This document shows, one piece after another, positions 54,812 through 64,000 of a stretch of DNA of 64,000 bases (its first letter is position 1; every line of letters starts with the position of its first letter). Below the pieces are notes generated by a model. The model saw only the letters and a program-made list of their open reading frames with translations. It was not told the origin of the DNA and did no database searches. Both the position numbers and the translations under genes were made by a program. This DNA is from Candidatus Poribacteria bacterium (lineage in GTDB: Bacteria; Poribacteria; WGA-4E; WGA-3G). The stretch covers positions 44,780-108,779 of the forward strand of contig PYJD01000036.1 in NCBI GenBank assembly GCA_003635315.1, given 5' to 3'.

Positions 54812-55642
54812 ATGAATAATCAAGAATTACGAATTTTGGTGATTGGGGCACATCCAGATGACTGTGATTTCAAAGCCGGTGGAACTGCAGCACTCTATAA
54901 ACAAGAAGGACATCATGTAAAGTTTATATCTGTTACAAATGGGGATGCAGGACACCATGAAATGGGTGGCGGTCCTTTAGCATTACGAAGAGGACAAGAA
55001 GCTAATGATGCATCAGATATTATCGGGATAGACTATGAATTACTTGATATACACGATGGAGAATTGGTACCCAGTCTGGAAAATAGGTATGTGATAATTA
55101 GAAATATCCGTTTATACAAACCTGACATAATCATGACACATCGACCTAACGACTATCATCCTGATCATCGATATACATCTATGTTAGTTCAAGATGCAGC
55201 CTATATGGTAACTGTACCAAACATTTGTGCCCAAACACCACATTTAAAAAAGAATCCGGTTATTCTCTATTTAAGTGATGGATTTAGTAAACCTTACCCA
55301 TTTACACCGGATGTTGTCATTGGAATTGATTCGGTTGTTAATAAAAAAATAGATATGATCCATTCCCATACTTCACAAATTTATGAATGGCTCCCATATA
55401 ATAATGGAACACTTGAATCGGTACCAGAGAATTCCGATGATAGAAAGGAATGGCTTTCAAACCGATTACACAGACACTTCAGTTCAATTGCAGACAAATA
55501 TCGTAATAAATTAATTGAATTATATGGAAATGAATTAGGTGAATCCATTCAATATGCGGAAGCCTTTGAATCTTGCGAATATGGATCATCATTAACAGAT
55601 GAAAGTATCTCTACACTTTTTCCATTCTTTAAAAATAGTTAG
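54812..55642 (+). CDS. PIG-L family N-deacetylase
   Basis: A 276-residue zinc-dependent deacetylase of the LmbE/PIG-L family, acting on N-acetylglucosamine-type groups. The zinc site is IGAHPDDCDFKAGG (His, Asp-Asp) and the third ligand lies in HRPNDYHPDHR. The family includes enzymes for bacillithiol, mycothiol and glycolipid synthesis; the substrate here is open. I prefer the ATG at 54812. A GTG at 54800 would add four residues. Confidence 0.88.
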   Translation: MNNQELRILVIGAHPDDCDFKAGGTAALYKQEGHHVKFISVTNGDAGHHEMGGGPLALRRGQEANDASDIIGIDYELLDIHDGELVPSLENRYVIIRNIRLYKPDIIMTHRPNDYHPDHRYTSMLVQDAAYMVTVPNICAQTPHLKKNPVILYLSDGFSKPYPFTPDVVIGIDSVVNKKIDMIHSHTSQIYEWLPYNNGTLESVPENSDDRKEWLSNRLHRHFSSIADKYRNKLIELYGNELGESIQYAEAFESCEYGSSLTDESISTLFPFFKNS

Positions 55643-55680
55643 ATTTTATAATGAACATTGAAATAATAACACAATATCCC

Positions 55681-55746
55681 TGTAGGAGCGATTTCCAAAT
55701 CGCGATTTTACTCAGAGATAGTCGGGAATCGGAGTTCCCTCCTACA
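55681..55746. repeat. MITE-like palindromic repeat
   Basis: A 66-base element bounded by TGTAGGAG and CTCCTACA. Inside are two small hairpins, GCGATTT/AAATCGC (55688-55703) and GGGAA/TTCCC (55724-55739). The halves are imperfect inverted copies of each other. Composition is clearly more GC-rich than the surroundings. It carries no coding sequence and looks like a REP/MITE mobilised in trans. It lies between a deacetylase gene and a cytochrome gene. Confidence 0.75.
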
Positions 55747-55826
55747 TCTCAAAATGTTCCATTAATTCAAAAGTTTACTATAGTTTGAATTCAACAGATA
55801 ATCTCACAAGGAGTTTCTAATTTTTA

Positions 55827-56084
55827 ATGCCGACAGAACAAGCCAGTGCTAAGACACTCATGTATATTGTATGTGTTATTGGTATTATTTTTTCTATTGT
55901 TATGGTAATACTGTTTTTTAATGCTGCCCCAGCAAGATCATATATTGAGGATCACTTAAAATCAACAGAGGCATCCGATTGCTTAAAATGCCACCTTGTT
56001 GGTGATGAAGAATCCCCTACTATGCCGCATCTAAATCTTGGTAGATGTGTGTTGTGTCATGGCTTAGCTAAGGAACCCCGCTAA
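55827..56084 (+). CDS. Small membrane-anchored diheme c-type cytochrome
   Basis: An 85-residue protein. One membrane segment (about 10-31, LMYIVCVIGIIFSIVMVILF) is followed by a short exported domain with two heme-binding motifs, CLKCH and CVLCH, and spare His residues (MPHLNLG) that could serve as distal ligands. It resembles the periplasmic end of a NapC/NirT-type electron carrier, but much shortened. A GGAG lies about 14 bases upstream. Its last 21 bases overlap the 3' end of the convergent prmA gene. No oxidoreductase partner is adjacent. Confidence 0.75.
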   Translation: MPTEQASAKTLMYIVCVIGIIFSIVMVILFFNAAPARSYIEDHLKSTEASDCLKCHLVGDEESPTMPHLNLGRCVLCHGLAKEPR

Positions 56085-56948
56085 GATTCCTAACCAGACA
56101 ACTCCTCCTTCCATTTCTTCTAATATTTGCTTACACTCAAAACCATTCTCATACAATGTCTTTTGGATAAGATCCAACTCGGTACTTAAGATACCTGAGA
56201 AGATGAGACTTCCATCAGGATTGCACCTTGATATACATTGCGGAATCAAAGGAAGTATTGACTTAGTAAGCATATTTCCTACGATAAGATCATAAACACC
56301 ATCAATGATACCCAATCCATCCCTTTCATAAAGGTGAACTTGTGATGATACATTATTAATGGAGAAGTTCTCTTCTGCAACAGGAATCGCAGATGGATCA
56401 ATTTCAATAGCATCCACACGACTCGCACCTAATTTTATTGAGGCAATGCTTAGTATACCAGATCCTGTACCAATATCAGCTACAATAGAGTTTGGTTTTA
56501 TAGTCTTTTCAATTAGTCTTAAAGAGAGACGTGTGGTAGGATGATAACCTGTTCCAAATGCCATTCCAGGATCAATTTTTATAACGATGTCATTTTGATT
56601 GCCTGATACATCATGCCACGAAGGTACAATGTATAATTGATCTCCTATTCTTTGAGGAGAATATGAAGACTTCCATGCTTGCTCCCAATCTTCTGATTCT
56701 ACATTCTCTAAATCAATTTTCGTGGATTGTGAGTCAATACCCCATGAAGGGAGAAGTGATATAAATTTTCGTAGATTCTCTACGCGAGTATTAACACGTT
56801 CATCTAATGGAAAATAAGCTATAATGGATGTTGTTTTAGAAGTGGATTCTTTCAGTTCTACACCAATTGCGTCTATTTCAAAGAAATAGTTGGCAATTGA
56901 CTCAGAAGCTTCAACAGAAGTGCTTACAATGAAACGGACCCAATTCAT
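56064..56948 (-). CDS. prmA: Ribosomal protein L11 methyltransferase
   Basis: SAM-dependent enzyme that methylates ribosomal protein L11. The N-terminal substrate-binding domain is followed by the family hallmark KIDPGMAFGTGYHPTTRLSL, SAM motif I VADIGTGSGILSIASIKLGA and the NML loop in IVGNMLTKSI. It has 294 residues, as usual. It ends the grpE-dnaJ-prmA series on this strand, an order seen in many bacteria. Confidence 0.93.
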   Translation of the reverse strand: MNWVRFIVSTSVEASESIANYFFEIDAIGVELKESTSKTTSIIAYFPLDERVNTRVENLRKFISLLPSWGIDSQSTKIDLENVESEDWEQAWKSSYSPQRIGDQLYIVPSWHDVSGNQNDIVIKIDPGMAFGTGYHPTTRLSLRLIEKTIKPNSIVADIGTGSGILSIASIKLGASRVDAIEIDPSAIPVAEENFSINNVSSQVHLYERDGLGIIDGVYDLIVGNMLTKSILPLIPQCISRCNPDGSLIFSGILSTELDLIQKTLYENGFECKQILEEMEGGVVWLGILAGFLS

Positions 56949-57010
56949 AATTCTATGGGAAAATGGGTATTATGTGAAAGTATTAGTATGGAGGGTGGAT
57001 GGTCATTGTA

Positions 57011-58117
57011 TCATTCATCATCATGATGTCTAAACAATTTATCCCAGAATCCACCATGTTCAGATCCGTGATCCTTATCATATAATTCAGCAAATTGCTG
57101 CAATAATTTACGTTGTTCATCATTCAGGTTCTTCGGTGTTACTATTCCTATCTGTACAATTAGATCCCCATAACTTGAACCACGAATTTTAGGCATTCCT
57201 TTATTGGGTATTCTCAACTGATCTCCATATTGAGTACCGGGAGGAATAGTTAATTTTTCAGGTCCATCTAAACTGTTGATTTCAACAGTACTACCAAGAG
57301 TAGCTTGAACGAATGATACCTTTGTAGAAGTAAATAGGTCGCTTCCATCCCTTGAATAATGGTCGTGTGGTGAAATGTGAACAACTACCAATAGGTCTCC
57401 AGATGGACCGCCAAGAGTACCGGCTTCACCTTCACCCCGCAACCTATATTCAAAGCCATTATCAACACCCTTATCGACCTTGAGTTTTATCTCCCTTTGT
57501 GCTCTAACCCTTCCTTGTCCGTTACAATTATTACACGGATTGGTAATGATTTGTCCTTCACCCCGACAACGAGGACAAGTACGGGACATTGTAAAAAATC
57601 CTTGAGATTGAGAAATCTGTCCTCTTCCATGGCATTGAGGACAGGTATCAATAATTGATCCTTTTTCAGATCCACTTCCATTACATTCTGGACAGGATTC
57701 TACACGTGGAACTTCTATCGTCACCTCTTTACCATTGTAGGCATCCTCAAGAGATATTTCAAGATTATACTGAAGACTCCGTCCTTGTTTAGGTCGACTT
57801 TGAGACCTTCCAAATCCTCCTAATACATCCCCAAATACATCACTGAAAATGTCATCTAAATTGAAACTAAAATCAAATCCAGATGACGTGCCTTCAAGTC
57901 CAGCATGTCCATATTGATCATACCTTTGTCTCTTTTCAGGAGTACGTAATACATCATAAGCCTCAGTGGCTTCTTTGAATTTCTCCTCAGCTTCTTGATC
58001 TCCAGGATTCTTATCAGGATGATACTTAATAGCTAACTTCCTATATGCTTTTTTAATTTCTTCTTCGTCTGCATCCTGGTTCACATCTAATACTTGATAA
58101 TAATCCCTTTTTTGCAT
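57011..58117 (-). CDS. dnaJ: Chaperone DnaJ
   Basis: Hsp40 co-chaperone that delivers substrates to DnaK and stimulates its ATPase. It has the J domain (1-70) with HPDKNPGD, a Gly/Phe-rich linker ([13 protein letters not shown]), four zinc-finger repeats ([32 protein letters not shown]) and the C-terminal substrate domains. Start: ATG at 58117, giving [16 protein letters not shown] at 58129 is less likely. No CIRCE element was seen upstream of grpE or dnaJ; dnaK is not in the window. Confidence 0.97.
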   Translation of the reverse strand: MQKRDYYQVLDVNQDADEEEIKKAYRKLAIKYHPDKNPGDQEAEEKFKEATEAYDVLRTPEKRQRYDQYGHAGLEGTSSGFDFSFNLDDIFSDVFGDVLGGFGRSQSRPKQGRSLQYNLEISLEDAYNGKEVTIEVPRVESCPECNGSGSEKGSIIDTCPQCHGRGQISQSQGFFTMSRTCPRCRGEGQIITNPCNNCNGQGRVRAQREIKLKVDKGVDNGFEYRLRGEGEAGTLGGPSGDLLVVVHISPHDHYSRDGSDLFTSTKVSFVQATLGSTVEINSLDGPEKLTIPPGTQYGDQLRIPNKGMPKIRGSSYGDLIVQIGIVTPKNLNDEQRKLLQQFAELYDKDHGSEHGGFWDKLFRHHDDE

Positions 58118-58154
58118 ACTATTTTCCAATATGTAAATTATATTCTGTTAGAGT

Positions 58155-58871
58155 CTATTCTTCAGATTCGTCATTTTTTACTTCAGTCTCTTCATCCAAC
58201 GATTGAATATCGGGTGATCCTTTTGATATGATTACCTGTGAGGCGCGTATAATACGATCATGCAGTTTATATCCCGTTCTAAGTTCTTCAATTATATTGC
58301 CTTCTGGAACGACATCAGATTCAGTTGCAAAAACTGATTCATGTATATTTGGATCAAATTCTTCACCTAAAGCTTCAATTGAAACTAATCCATTAGCTTT
58401 CAATACATCCATAAGTTGCTTATGCACCAACTCAACGCCTTCAGAAAAAGTATTTAATTGTGATTCAGTATCATTCTTATCAACCTTTTCATTGATGCTT
58501 TTAATCGCTGCATTAAGACTATCTAAAACCGGAATAATTCCTTTGATGATGTTCTCGTTAGCAAATTTAAGACGTTTTTCTGATTCGCCTTCAAGTCTTC
58601 TTTTTGAATTTTCTGCCTCAGCAACAGTACGTAGTAACCTATCTCTTTCTTCCTCATATTGAATCCTTTCTGATTCAGCTACTTCTTCCAATTGCTGTTT
58701 GTGTTGTGTTTGAATACTTTCAATTTCATTCAATAGTGATTCTACTGTTGGTTCGGATATTGTATCCTCTACCTTAATTGTATCATCACTTTCTTCTTGA
58801 GATATTGACTCAGTTGGTTCTTCATTCTCGTTTGGTTCTTGTTCTACATTACTATCATTTTTTTCAGACAT
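58155..58871 (-). CDS. grpE: Nucleotide exchange factor GrpE
   Basis: Releases ADP from DnaK. The 238 residues comprise an acidic disordered start (about 1-45), a long coiled coil (about 45-115, with ERDRLLRTVAEAENSKRRLE and ANENIIKGIIPVLDSLNAAI) and the C-terminal beta wing with FDPNIHESVFA and GYKLHDRIIRASQVIIS. The tail is again acidic. It precedes dnaJ by 37 bases. Confidence 0.94.
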   Translation of the reverse strand: MSEKNDSNVEQEPNENEEPTESISQEESDDTIKVEDTISEPTVESLLNEIESIQTQHKQQLEEVAESERIQYEEERDRLLRTVAEAENSKRRLEGESEKRLKFANENIIKGIIPVLDSLNAAIKSINEKVDKNDTESQLNTFSEGVELVHKQLMDVLKANGLVSIEALGEEFDPNIHESVFATESDVVPEGNIIEELRTGYKLHDRIIRASQVIISKGSPDIQSLDEETEVKNDESEE

Positions 58872-58975
58872 AATGTACTACCTCAATTTTATCTTGTTTC
58901 TTGTCTATAAAAGTAATTCTTCTTTGTTGTACCGGTGTAAATTTCAAAGGAATCATGTGATTTCTATCAATTAGA

Positions 58976-59725
58976 CTAACCCTTTTGAATTGCATTTGCA
59001 AATTCTTTCATTTTCTCAGTTGAACCACACTCCTCCAATATATTCCCTATAACAACAAAATCTGCACCAGCATTGACTAATTTATGTGCTATTTCCGGTG
59101 TTCGTATGCCACCACCAACAATCAATGGGATATTTATTTGTTTTTTTACATAAGAAACTATCTGCTTAGGAACAGGCAGATCAGCACCACTCCCTGCTTC
59201 TAAATAGACCATTTTCATACCAAGATATTCAGCAGCCAATGCATGAGGTCCTACAATATCAGGTTTATCCCTCGGAATAGGAAATGTACCACTCATAAAT
59301 TCTACTGCAGTACGATTACCACCATCTATCAAAATATATCCTGTAGGAATTGGTTCCAATGAATAACGTCGAATCAAAGGAGCGGCTTTTACCTGTTCAC
59401 CAATTAGGTAGTTAGGGTTTCTACCACTAATCAAGCTCATAAAGAGTATTGCATCTGCATGGGGGGTCAAATGTGTCGAATCACCAGGAAACAGGATAAT
59501 TGGAAGTGTTGTTTCTTTTTTCAGTGATTCTACAATTGGATGCAGATCACAGGTCAGGAGACTCCCACCAACTAATATTGCATCTGCACCAGCATTTTCA
59601 ATTTCACGTGAAATCTTACTACACTTCTCAATCTTACATTCTTCTGGGTCAATCAATACAAAATAGCCAGCATTTTTTTTCTCAATTATTTCTCGTAAGT
59701 ATTTTAACACCCAAAATGATAACAA
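58976..59725 (-). CDS. GGGP synthase/PcrB family prenyltransferase
   Basis: TIM-barrel enzyme that attaches a prenyl chain to sn-glycerol-1-phosphate, the first step of archaeal-type ether lipids; some bacteria carry homologues. Family signatures are AGYFVLIDPEEC near the start, DAILVGGSLLT, PIILFPGDSTHLTPHADAIL, GYILIDGGNRTAVEF and the phosphate loop PLIVGGGIRTPEIAHKLVNA. The length is 249 residues. The start is taken as TTG at 59725 (AAGGA 10 bases upstream); GTG at 59710 is an alternative. No DGGGP synthase or glycerol-1-phosphate dehydrogenase is in the window. Confidence 0.86.
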   Translation of the reverse strand: MLSFWVLKYLREIIEKKNAGYFVLIDPEECKIEKCSKISREIENAGADAILVGGSLLTCDLHPIVESLKKETTLPIILFPGDSTHLTPHADAILFMSLISGRNPNYLIGEQVKAAPLIRRYSLEPIPTGYILIDGGNRTAVEFMSGTFPIPRDKPDIVGPHALAAEYLGMKMVYLEAGSGADLPVPKQIVSYVKKQINIPLIVGGGIRTPEIAHKLVNAGADFVVIGNILEECGSTEKMKEFANAIQKG

Positions 59726-60000
59726 ATGCAGTGATTCCTTGGAATATTGACCTAAGAAAATCTATCCTACAAAAATAAAATCAGCAGAATAGATTTATTA
59801 TGAATCTCTATGAAATATTAGGTAATATATACAACTTTTACTAAGCAGAATAATGTACTTGACAAACTAAAGTAATTGAAATGATGCAATTTCATAGTTA
59901 GATTCGTATCTGATACTTACTAAATTTTACACTCAAGAGTGTTGTTTGTCAAATTCTATACAGATCTATGAACCCTACCAATAATTTTATGAAGTGTAAT

Positions 60001-61335
60001 CTATAAGATCAGATCACGCATATATACAGCAACAAAGAAGATAGCAAAATAATGTACCATAGGATTTACATCTTTGCTACGACCCGTTACTATCTTCAAG
60101 AATGACATTGAAATGAAACCAAATGCAATCCCTTCTGTAATACTAAATGCTAACGGCATCATCACAACTGTCAATGCAGCTGGAATTGCTTCCGTAAAAT
60201 CATCCCAGTTGATATTAACCAAGTCCTTAAGCATTAATCCACCTACAACAATTAAAGCAGGACCGATAATAGGGTAAAGTGGAATCGGACTACCTTGTGG
60301 TTGATAACCACCACCTACTATACTGATTAGTGGGTTAAAAAACAACGCACCCAACATCAATATCCCGGTTATGATTGTAGTTAAACCTGTACGTCCTCCT
60401 TCGGCAATTCCTGAGGCACTTTCAATATAACATGTAACTGTGGAAGTACCAAGACAAGCTCCACCAACAGAACCTATTGCATCTGTTAATAAGGCTTGAC
60501 GTCCTTTTGATAATTTTCCATCTTCATGAAGATCTGCTTCATGACCTGTTGCTGTGAGTGTACCAATACTATCAAACATGTCCACTGAAAAGAAAAAGAA
60601 TATATACGGAATCAATTCAACGATTTTCAATAAATTTGGAAAACGTAGTTTAAAGAACGTGGGTTCAATGGATGGTGGAACTGCCACAATTCCTTCAAAT
60701 TTTGCAATTCCAAAGATAATTGAAACAATTGCTGTAGCAAGAATTCCAAGTAACATTGCACCTCGAACACGATGTGCCATCAGGGTAAGAATAATCAGTA
60801 TACCAAAAATTGATATTAATACAGGTTTAGATTGGATATCTCCAAGCGTTACAAACGTTGCTGGATGTGATGTAATAATGCCAGACATCCTAAGGCCAAT
60901 AAAGGCTATAAATGCACCTATTCCAACGGCAATTGCGTTATGTAAGGAGGATGGTAGTGCATTCATCACTGCCGCACGTAGACCTACGAATGAAAGTATG
61001 ACAAATAACATACCTGACATAAAGACTATCCCTAACGCATACTCCCATTGTAATCCCAAACCCAGACAAATTTCATATACAAAGTATGTATTAATCCCCA
61101 TTCCTGGAGCTAACGCGACCGGATAATTTGTCAGAAATGCCATAAGGAAACATGCACCAGCACTTGAGATACAGGTGGCAACCATTACTGCCCCTGGATC
61201 CATTCCTGTTTCCTTAAGAAAAAATGGCTGAACAAAAATTATATATGATAACGTCATAAAGGTTGTACATCCAGCCACTATTTCTCGTCTTATTGTTGTA
61301 TGATTTGACTTTAGTTGAAATAACTTCTCTAACAT
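60001..61335 (-). CDS. NCS2-type purine permease, AzgA-like
   Basis: A 444-residue inner-membrane transporter of the AzgA-like branch, which takes up adenine, guanine or hypoxanthine with protons. The N-terminal TIRREIVAGCTTFMTLSYII, FLTNYPVALAPGMGINTYFVYE, the core SVDMFDSIGTLTATGHEADL and the Ser/Thr-rich CLGTSTVTCYIESASGIAEGGRTGL are the classic marks. The ATG at 61335 has GGGGGAGG directly before it; the TTG at 61347 lies within that site. Confidence 0.92.
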   Translation of the reverse strand: MLEKLFQLKSNHTTIRREIVAGCTTFMTLSYIIFVQPFFLKETGMDPGAVMVATCISSAGACFLMAFLTNYPVALAPGMGINTYFVYEICLGLGLQWEYALGIVFMSGMLFVILSFVGLRAAVMNALPSSLHNAIAVGIGAFIAFIGLRMSGIITSHPATFVTLGDIQSKPVLISIFGILIILTLMAHRVRGAMLLGILATAIVSIIFGIAKFEGIVAVPPSIEPTFFKLRFPNLLKIVELIPYIFFFFSVDMFDSIGTLTATGHEADLHEDGKLSKGRQALLTDAIGSVGGACLGTSTVTCYIESASGIAEGGRTGLTTIITGILMLGALFFNPLISIVGGGYQPQGSPIPLYPIIGPALIVVGGLMLKDLVNINWDDFTEAIPAALTVVMMPLAFSITEGIAFGFISMSFLKIVTGRSKDVNPMVHYFAIFFVAVYMRDLIL

Positions 61336-61492
61336 GTCCTCCCCCAATATTCACTCAAAATATGCAATTATATTAATAAATGTTGAATATACCATGTTAT
61401 TTGAATGTATAATTATTGAATAATAAACTTACTCAAGGTACATAGAAGTTTAAGACTTGAAAATATAGATTACAAATTATCTTTAAAATTAA

Positions 61493-61522
61493 ATAGGCAA
61501 GAATAAAGTTATCCTTGCCTAT
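61493..61522 (-). terminator. Terminator-like hairpin after pckG
   Basis: On the minus strand, ATAGGCAAG and CTTGCCTAT pair around a 12-base loop, followed by TTTAATTTT. It lies 10 bases past the pckG stop. Confidence 0.75.
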
Positions 61523-61532
61523 CATCACATTT

Positions 61533-63326
61533 TCAATTTGCTTGACGTAAACGACTCTCCAATGCATCTAATTGGTCTGTCAATACAGCGGGTAATTTCT
61601 CTTCAAAACGCGTATAGTGTTCGCGAATTGATTCAATCTCATTCAGCCATTCTTCTGAATTGACATTTAACAGTTCATGCATCTGTTCATCCGTAACATC
61701 AAGACCTTCAGTGTCAATTCCACCTTCGCAAGGAACAAAACCAATTGGCGTTTCAACAGCATCTTCTTTACCAGTTATTCTTTCAACGATCCACTTAAGG
61801 ACTCGACTGTTTTCTCCAAATCCAGGCCAAAGCCATCCACCATCAGTATCTTTTCGGAACCAATTAACATAGAATATCCGTGGTAATTTCTCAGCATCAG
61901 TCTTATTACCCATTTCTAACCAATGTGCAAAATAGTCTCCCATGTTATAACCACAGAAAGGTAACATAGCCATAGGATCTCTTCTTAGTTCTCCAACGGT
62001 GTCTGCTGCTGCGGCAGTTCTTTCTGATGATGCAATAGAACCGATAAATGTCCCATGTTGCCAATTAAATGCCTCAAAAACCAAAGGTATCGTTGAAGCA
62101 CGTCGTCCACCAAATAGAATAGCAGAAATAGGCACACCATTTGGATTTTCCCAATTAGGATCTATAATAGGACATTGTGCTGCTGGCGTTGTATAACGTG
62201 CATTGGGATGGGCAGCAGTTTTTTCATCTCCTGGATGCCATTCTTCTCCAAGCCAACTAATTGCTGATTCCGGCGGGTCATCACTCATCTCTTCCCACCA
62301 TACATCTGTATCCGGTGTTAATGCAGCATTCGTAAAGATTGAGTTTGAACCGAGGGTATGCATCGCATTTGGATTCGTCTCCATTGATGTACCGGGGGCA
62401 ACACCAAAAAATCCTGCTTCAGGGTTAATGGCATAAAGACGACCATCTTCACCAAATTTCATCCAGGCAATATCATCACCTATCGTCTCTGCTTTCCAAC
62501 CAGGGATAGTTGGCGTCAACATAGCAAGATTCGTTTTTCCACATGCACTCGGAAACGCCGCTGCTATATAAGTCTTTTCACCTTCAGGACTTGTCAAACC
62601 TAAAATTAACATGTGCTCTGCCATCCATCCATCATTCTTCGCCATTATGGATGCAATTCTAAGAGCATAACATTTCTTTCCAAGTAGGGCATTCCCACCG
62701 TATCCACTTCCATAAGACCAGATTGATCGCTCTTCTGGAAAGTGTACTATATATTTATTGTCAGGATCACACGGCCATGATACATCATCTTGACCATTTT
62801 CAAGTGGCATTCCTACTGAATGTGTACAAGGCACAAAATCTCCATCTTCACCTAAGACATCTAAGACATCCTTACCCATACGAGTCATAATACGCATATT
62901 TACCACAACATACGGGGAGTCACTAATCTCAACACCAATATGTGATATAGGTGATCCTAAAGGACCCATACTGAATGGTACGACATACATCGTTCGACCT
63001 TTCATACATCCTTTGAAAAGTCCCTTCAATGTTGTCTTCATCTCTTCTGGATCATGCCAATTGTTTGTCGGACCTGCCTCAGCTGGGTTTTTGGCGCAGA
63101 TGAACGTTCTACCTTCTACCCGAGCTACATCCGCAGGATTAGAACGGGCAAGATAACTACCGGGTCGTTTATCAGGATTTAAACGAATAAATGTCCCATT
63201 TTGAACTAATAGGTCGCATAACCTGTCGTTTTCTTCCTGAGAACCATCGCACCAATAAACTTCATCGGGTTGGCATAACTCCGCTGTTTCTTCTACCCAA
63301 CTGAGCAATTTACTATTGTTTGTCAT
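61533..63326 (-). CDS. pckG: Phosphoenolpyruvate carboxykinase (GTP)
   Basis: Converts oxaloacetate and GTP to PEP, CO2 and GDP for gluconeogenesis or anaplerosis. The 597 residues match the GTP-type enzyme. Visible marks are [20 protein letters not shown], the kinase loop [15 protein letters not shown] with the hyper-reactive Cys, [47 protein letters not shown] and the C-terminal [29 protein letters not shown] precedes the ATG. It complements ppdK at 21.3 kb. Confidence 0.97.
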   Translation of the reverse strand: MTNNSKLLSWVEETAELCQPDEVYWCDGSQEENDRLCDLLVQNGTFIRLNPDKRPGSYLARSNPADVARVEGRTFICAKNPAEAGPTNNWHDPEEMKTTLKGLFKGCMKGRTMYVVPFSMGPLGSPISHIGVEISDSPYVVVNMRIMTRMGKDVLDVLGEDGDFVPCTHSVGMPLENGQDDVSWPCDPDNKYIVHFPEERSIWSYGSGYGGNALLGKKCYALRIASIMAKNDGWMAEHMLILGLTSPEGEKTYIAAAFPSACGKTNLAMLTPTIPGWKAETIGDDIAWMKFGEDGRLYAINPEAGFFGVAPGTSMETNPNAMHTLGSNSIFTNAALTPDTDVWWEEMSDDPPESAISWLGEEWHPGDEKTAAHPNARYTTPAAQCPIIDPNWENPNGVPISAILFGGRRASTIPLVFEAFNWQHGTFIGSIASSERTAAAADTVGELRRDPMAMLPFCGYNMGDYFAHWLEMGNKTDAEKLPRIFYVNWFRKDTDGGWLWPGFGENSRVLKWIVERITGKEDAVETPIGFVPCEGGIDTEGLDVTDEQMHELLNVNSEEWLNEIESIREHYTRFEEKLPAVLTDQLDALESRLRQAN

Positions 63327-63463
63327 CCAATTCTCCTTTTATTTTATTCGAATATACTAACATACAATTTAGATTCTGACAATTACTAAGTTTATATCAG
63401 AGTATATATTACGACTTGTGCTAAATGACTTTGTGTAATACATCTAATACTATTCCGTAAGTT

Positions 63464-64000
63464 TTATGCGTAGACAACATCCTTTAATGCCATCAACTTT
63501 CGTCCTAAGCATTTGTTCAAGAAAACACCGAGTGTAAAACCTCCAAACTTATTGCTGAATCGTGTCAGCATTCCCCAATGCGTACGGGCGCGTATCCGGG
63601 ATATATGAAACTGCTGCGTGAGTTGACTAATCGTTGTCTCTACACGCCTCCTCATTTTACTATGGAGTTTACGAAAATCTGATGGATATTGTTTTGTCTG
63701 GTTCTTACGACGTGTCGGTAATAAACAGACATTATATGTTTCAAGTAATTCTAACTCAAGTTCTTCGCTAATATACCCTTTGTCTCCGAGGATAATAGGA
63801 TAAGTGCCACGCTCACAGAAGAAAGGGAGCACTTCTCTATCATCTGTATCAGCCGGGGCTATTGCAAAGTCAACAGGGAGTCCATAAGAGGTCGTGATGA
63901 TACTCCCACGAAATCCGAAGTAAGTGTCAAGTGCTTTTGTCACACACTTTCCATAAGCGGCCAAGGTGCCGTTGCCATCAGCACATTTGAGAGGGGATGT
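63464..64000 (-). mobile_element. IS982-like transposase, partial (runs off the window)
   Basis: A continuous frame from the window end to the stop at 63464 encodes the C-terminal 178 residues of a DDE transposase. It opens CADGNGTLAAYGKCVTKALD, then has FRGSIITTSYGLPVDFAIAP, the second acidic motif ILGDKGYI, and the RRRVETTISQLTQQF Glu motif followed by RTHWGMLTRFSNKFGGF. This layout fits the IS982 family. The N-terminal part lies beyond 64000. The terminal inverted repeat near 63440 could not be defined. No stop or frameshift is visible in the present part. Confidence 0.85.

Noticed and set aside
58872..58975. CIRCE (HrcA) operator before grpE
   Set aside because: No TTAGCACTC-N9-GAGTGCTAA-like inverted repeat is present.

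Overview
This window is AT-rich bacterial chromosome with dense, mostly single-copy housekeeping genes on both strands. A LolA-type lipoprotein carrier, an outer-membrane porin-like barrel and secreted lipid-anchored or signal-peptide proteins point to a diderm. A complete Pup-proteasome cluster in a diderm, a bacterial GGGP-synthase-like gene, LamG and WD40 secreted proteins, a phytanoyl-CoA dioxygenase fused to HEAT repeats, and many Gfo/Idh/MocA, SMP-30 and PIG-L type enzymes together suggest an uncultured lineage near Poribacteria or the FCB/PVC periphery. That placement is inference from gene content only. No rRNA or convincing tRNA was seen.

Layout. 0.2-3.2 kb: porin and BCCT osmolyte transporter on the minus strand. 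3.6-5.6 kb: a tandem array of four intact VOC (glyoxalase-fold) genes plus two decayed copies. 5.7-9.3 kb: full-length cobalamin-dependent methionine synthase. 11.4-14.5 kb: lolA-pgsA-thpR-recA behind a near-consensus promoter. 14.6-21.2 kb: proteasome ATPase, dop, pup, prcB, prcA, pafA as one operon with its own promoter. 21.3-31.2 kb: pyruvate phosphate dikinase, Uma2 nuclease, cupin, oxidoreductase and rtcB, followed by a sigma-54 promoter and a structured RNA candidate; then a flavin disulfide reductase and a D-aminoacylase-like amidohydrolase on the minus strand.

31.3-35 kb is a decayed accessory island: RAYT-like and IS1-like remnants, an unknown membrane protein, a frameshifted PIN-like gene next to an intact AAA ATPase, and the C-terminal stub of a probable DNA methylase. 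At 37.1-38.9 kb an intact second copy of the ATPase-PIN pair sits directly before potB-potC. Between the two copies (35.7-36.9 kb) lies a rhodanese-MoeB/ThiF fusion whose conserved catalytic cysteine codon is UGA, followed at the right distance by a hairpin that fits a bacterial SECIS: a candidate selenoprotein.

38.9-55.6 kb: polyamine permeases, a PKD-like lipoprotein, alanine racemase, two LamG proteins converging on a shared terminator, a 1.2 kb gene-poor stretch, two tandem secreted WD40 proteins, PhyH-HEAT, SMP-30, a methyltransferase, a doubled PurS and a PIG-L deacetylase. 55.7-63.3 kb: a palindromic MITE-like repeat, a small diheme cytochrome, then on the minus strand grpE-dnaJ-prmA, the GGGPS-like gene, an AzgA-type purine permease and GTP-dependent PEP carboxykinase. 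The window ends inside an IS982-like transposase.

The strongest leads are the UGA-containing MoeB/ThiF fusion, the duplicated ATPase-PIN pair as a possible defence module, and the sigma-54-driven structured RNA beside rtcB.
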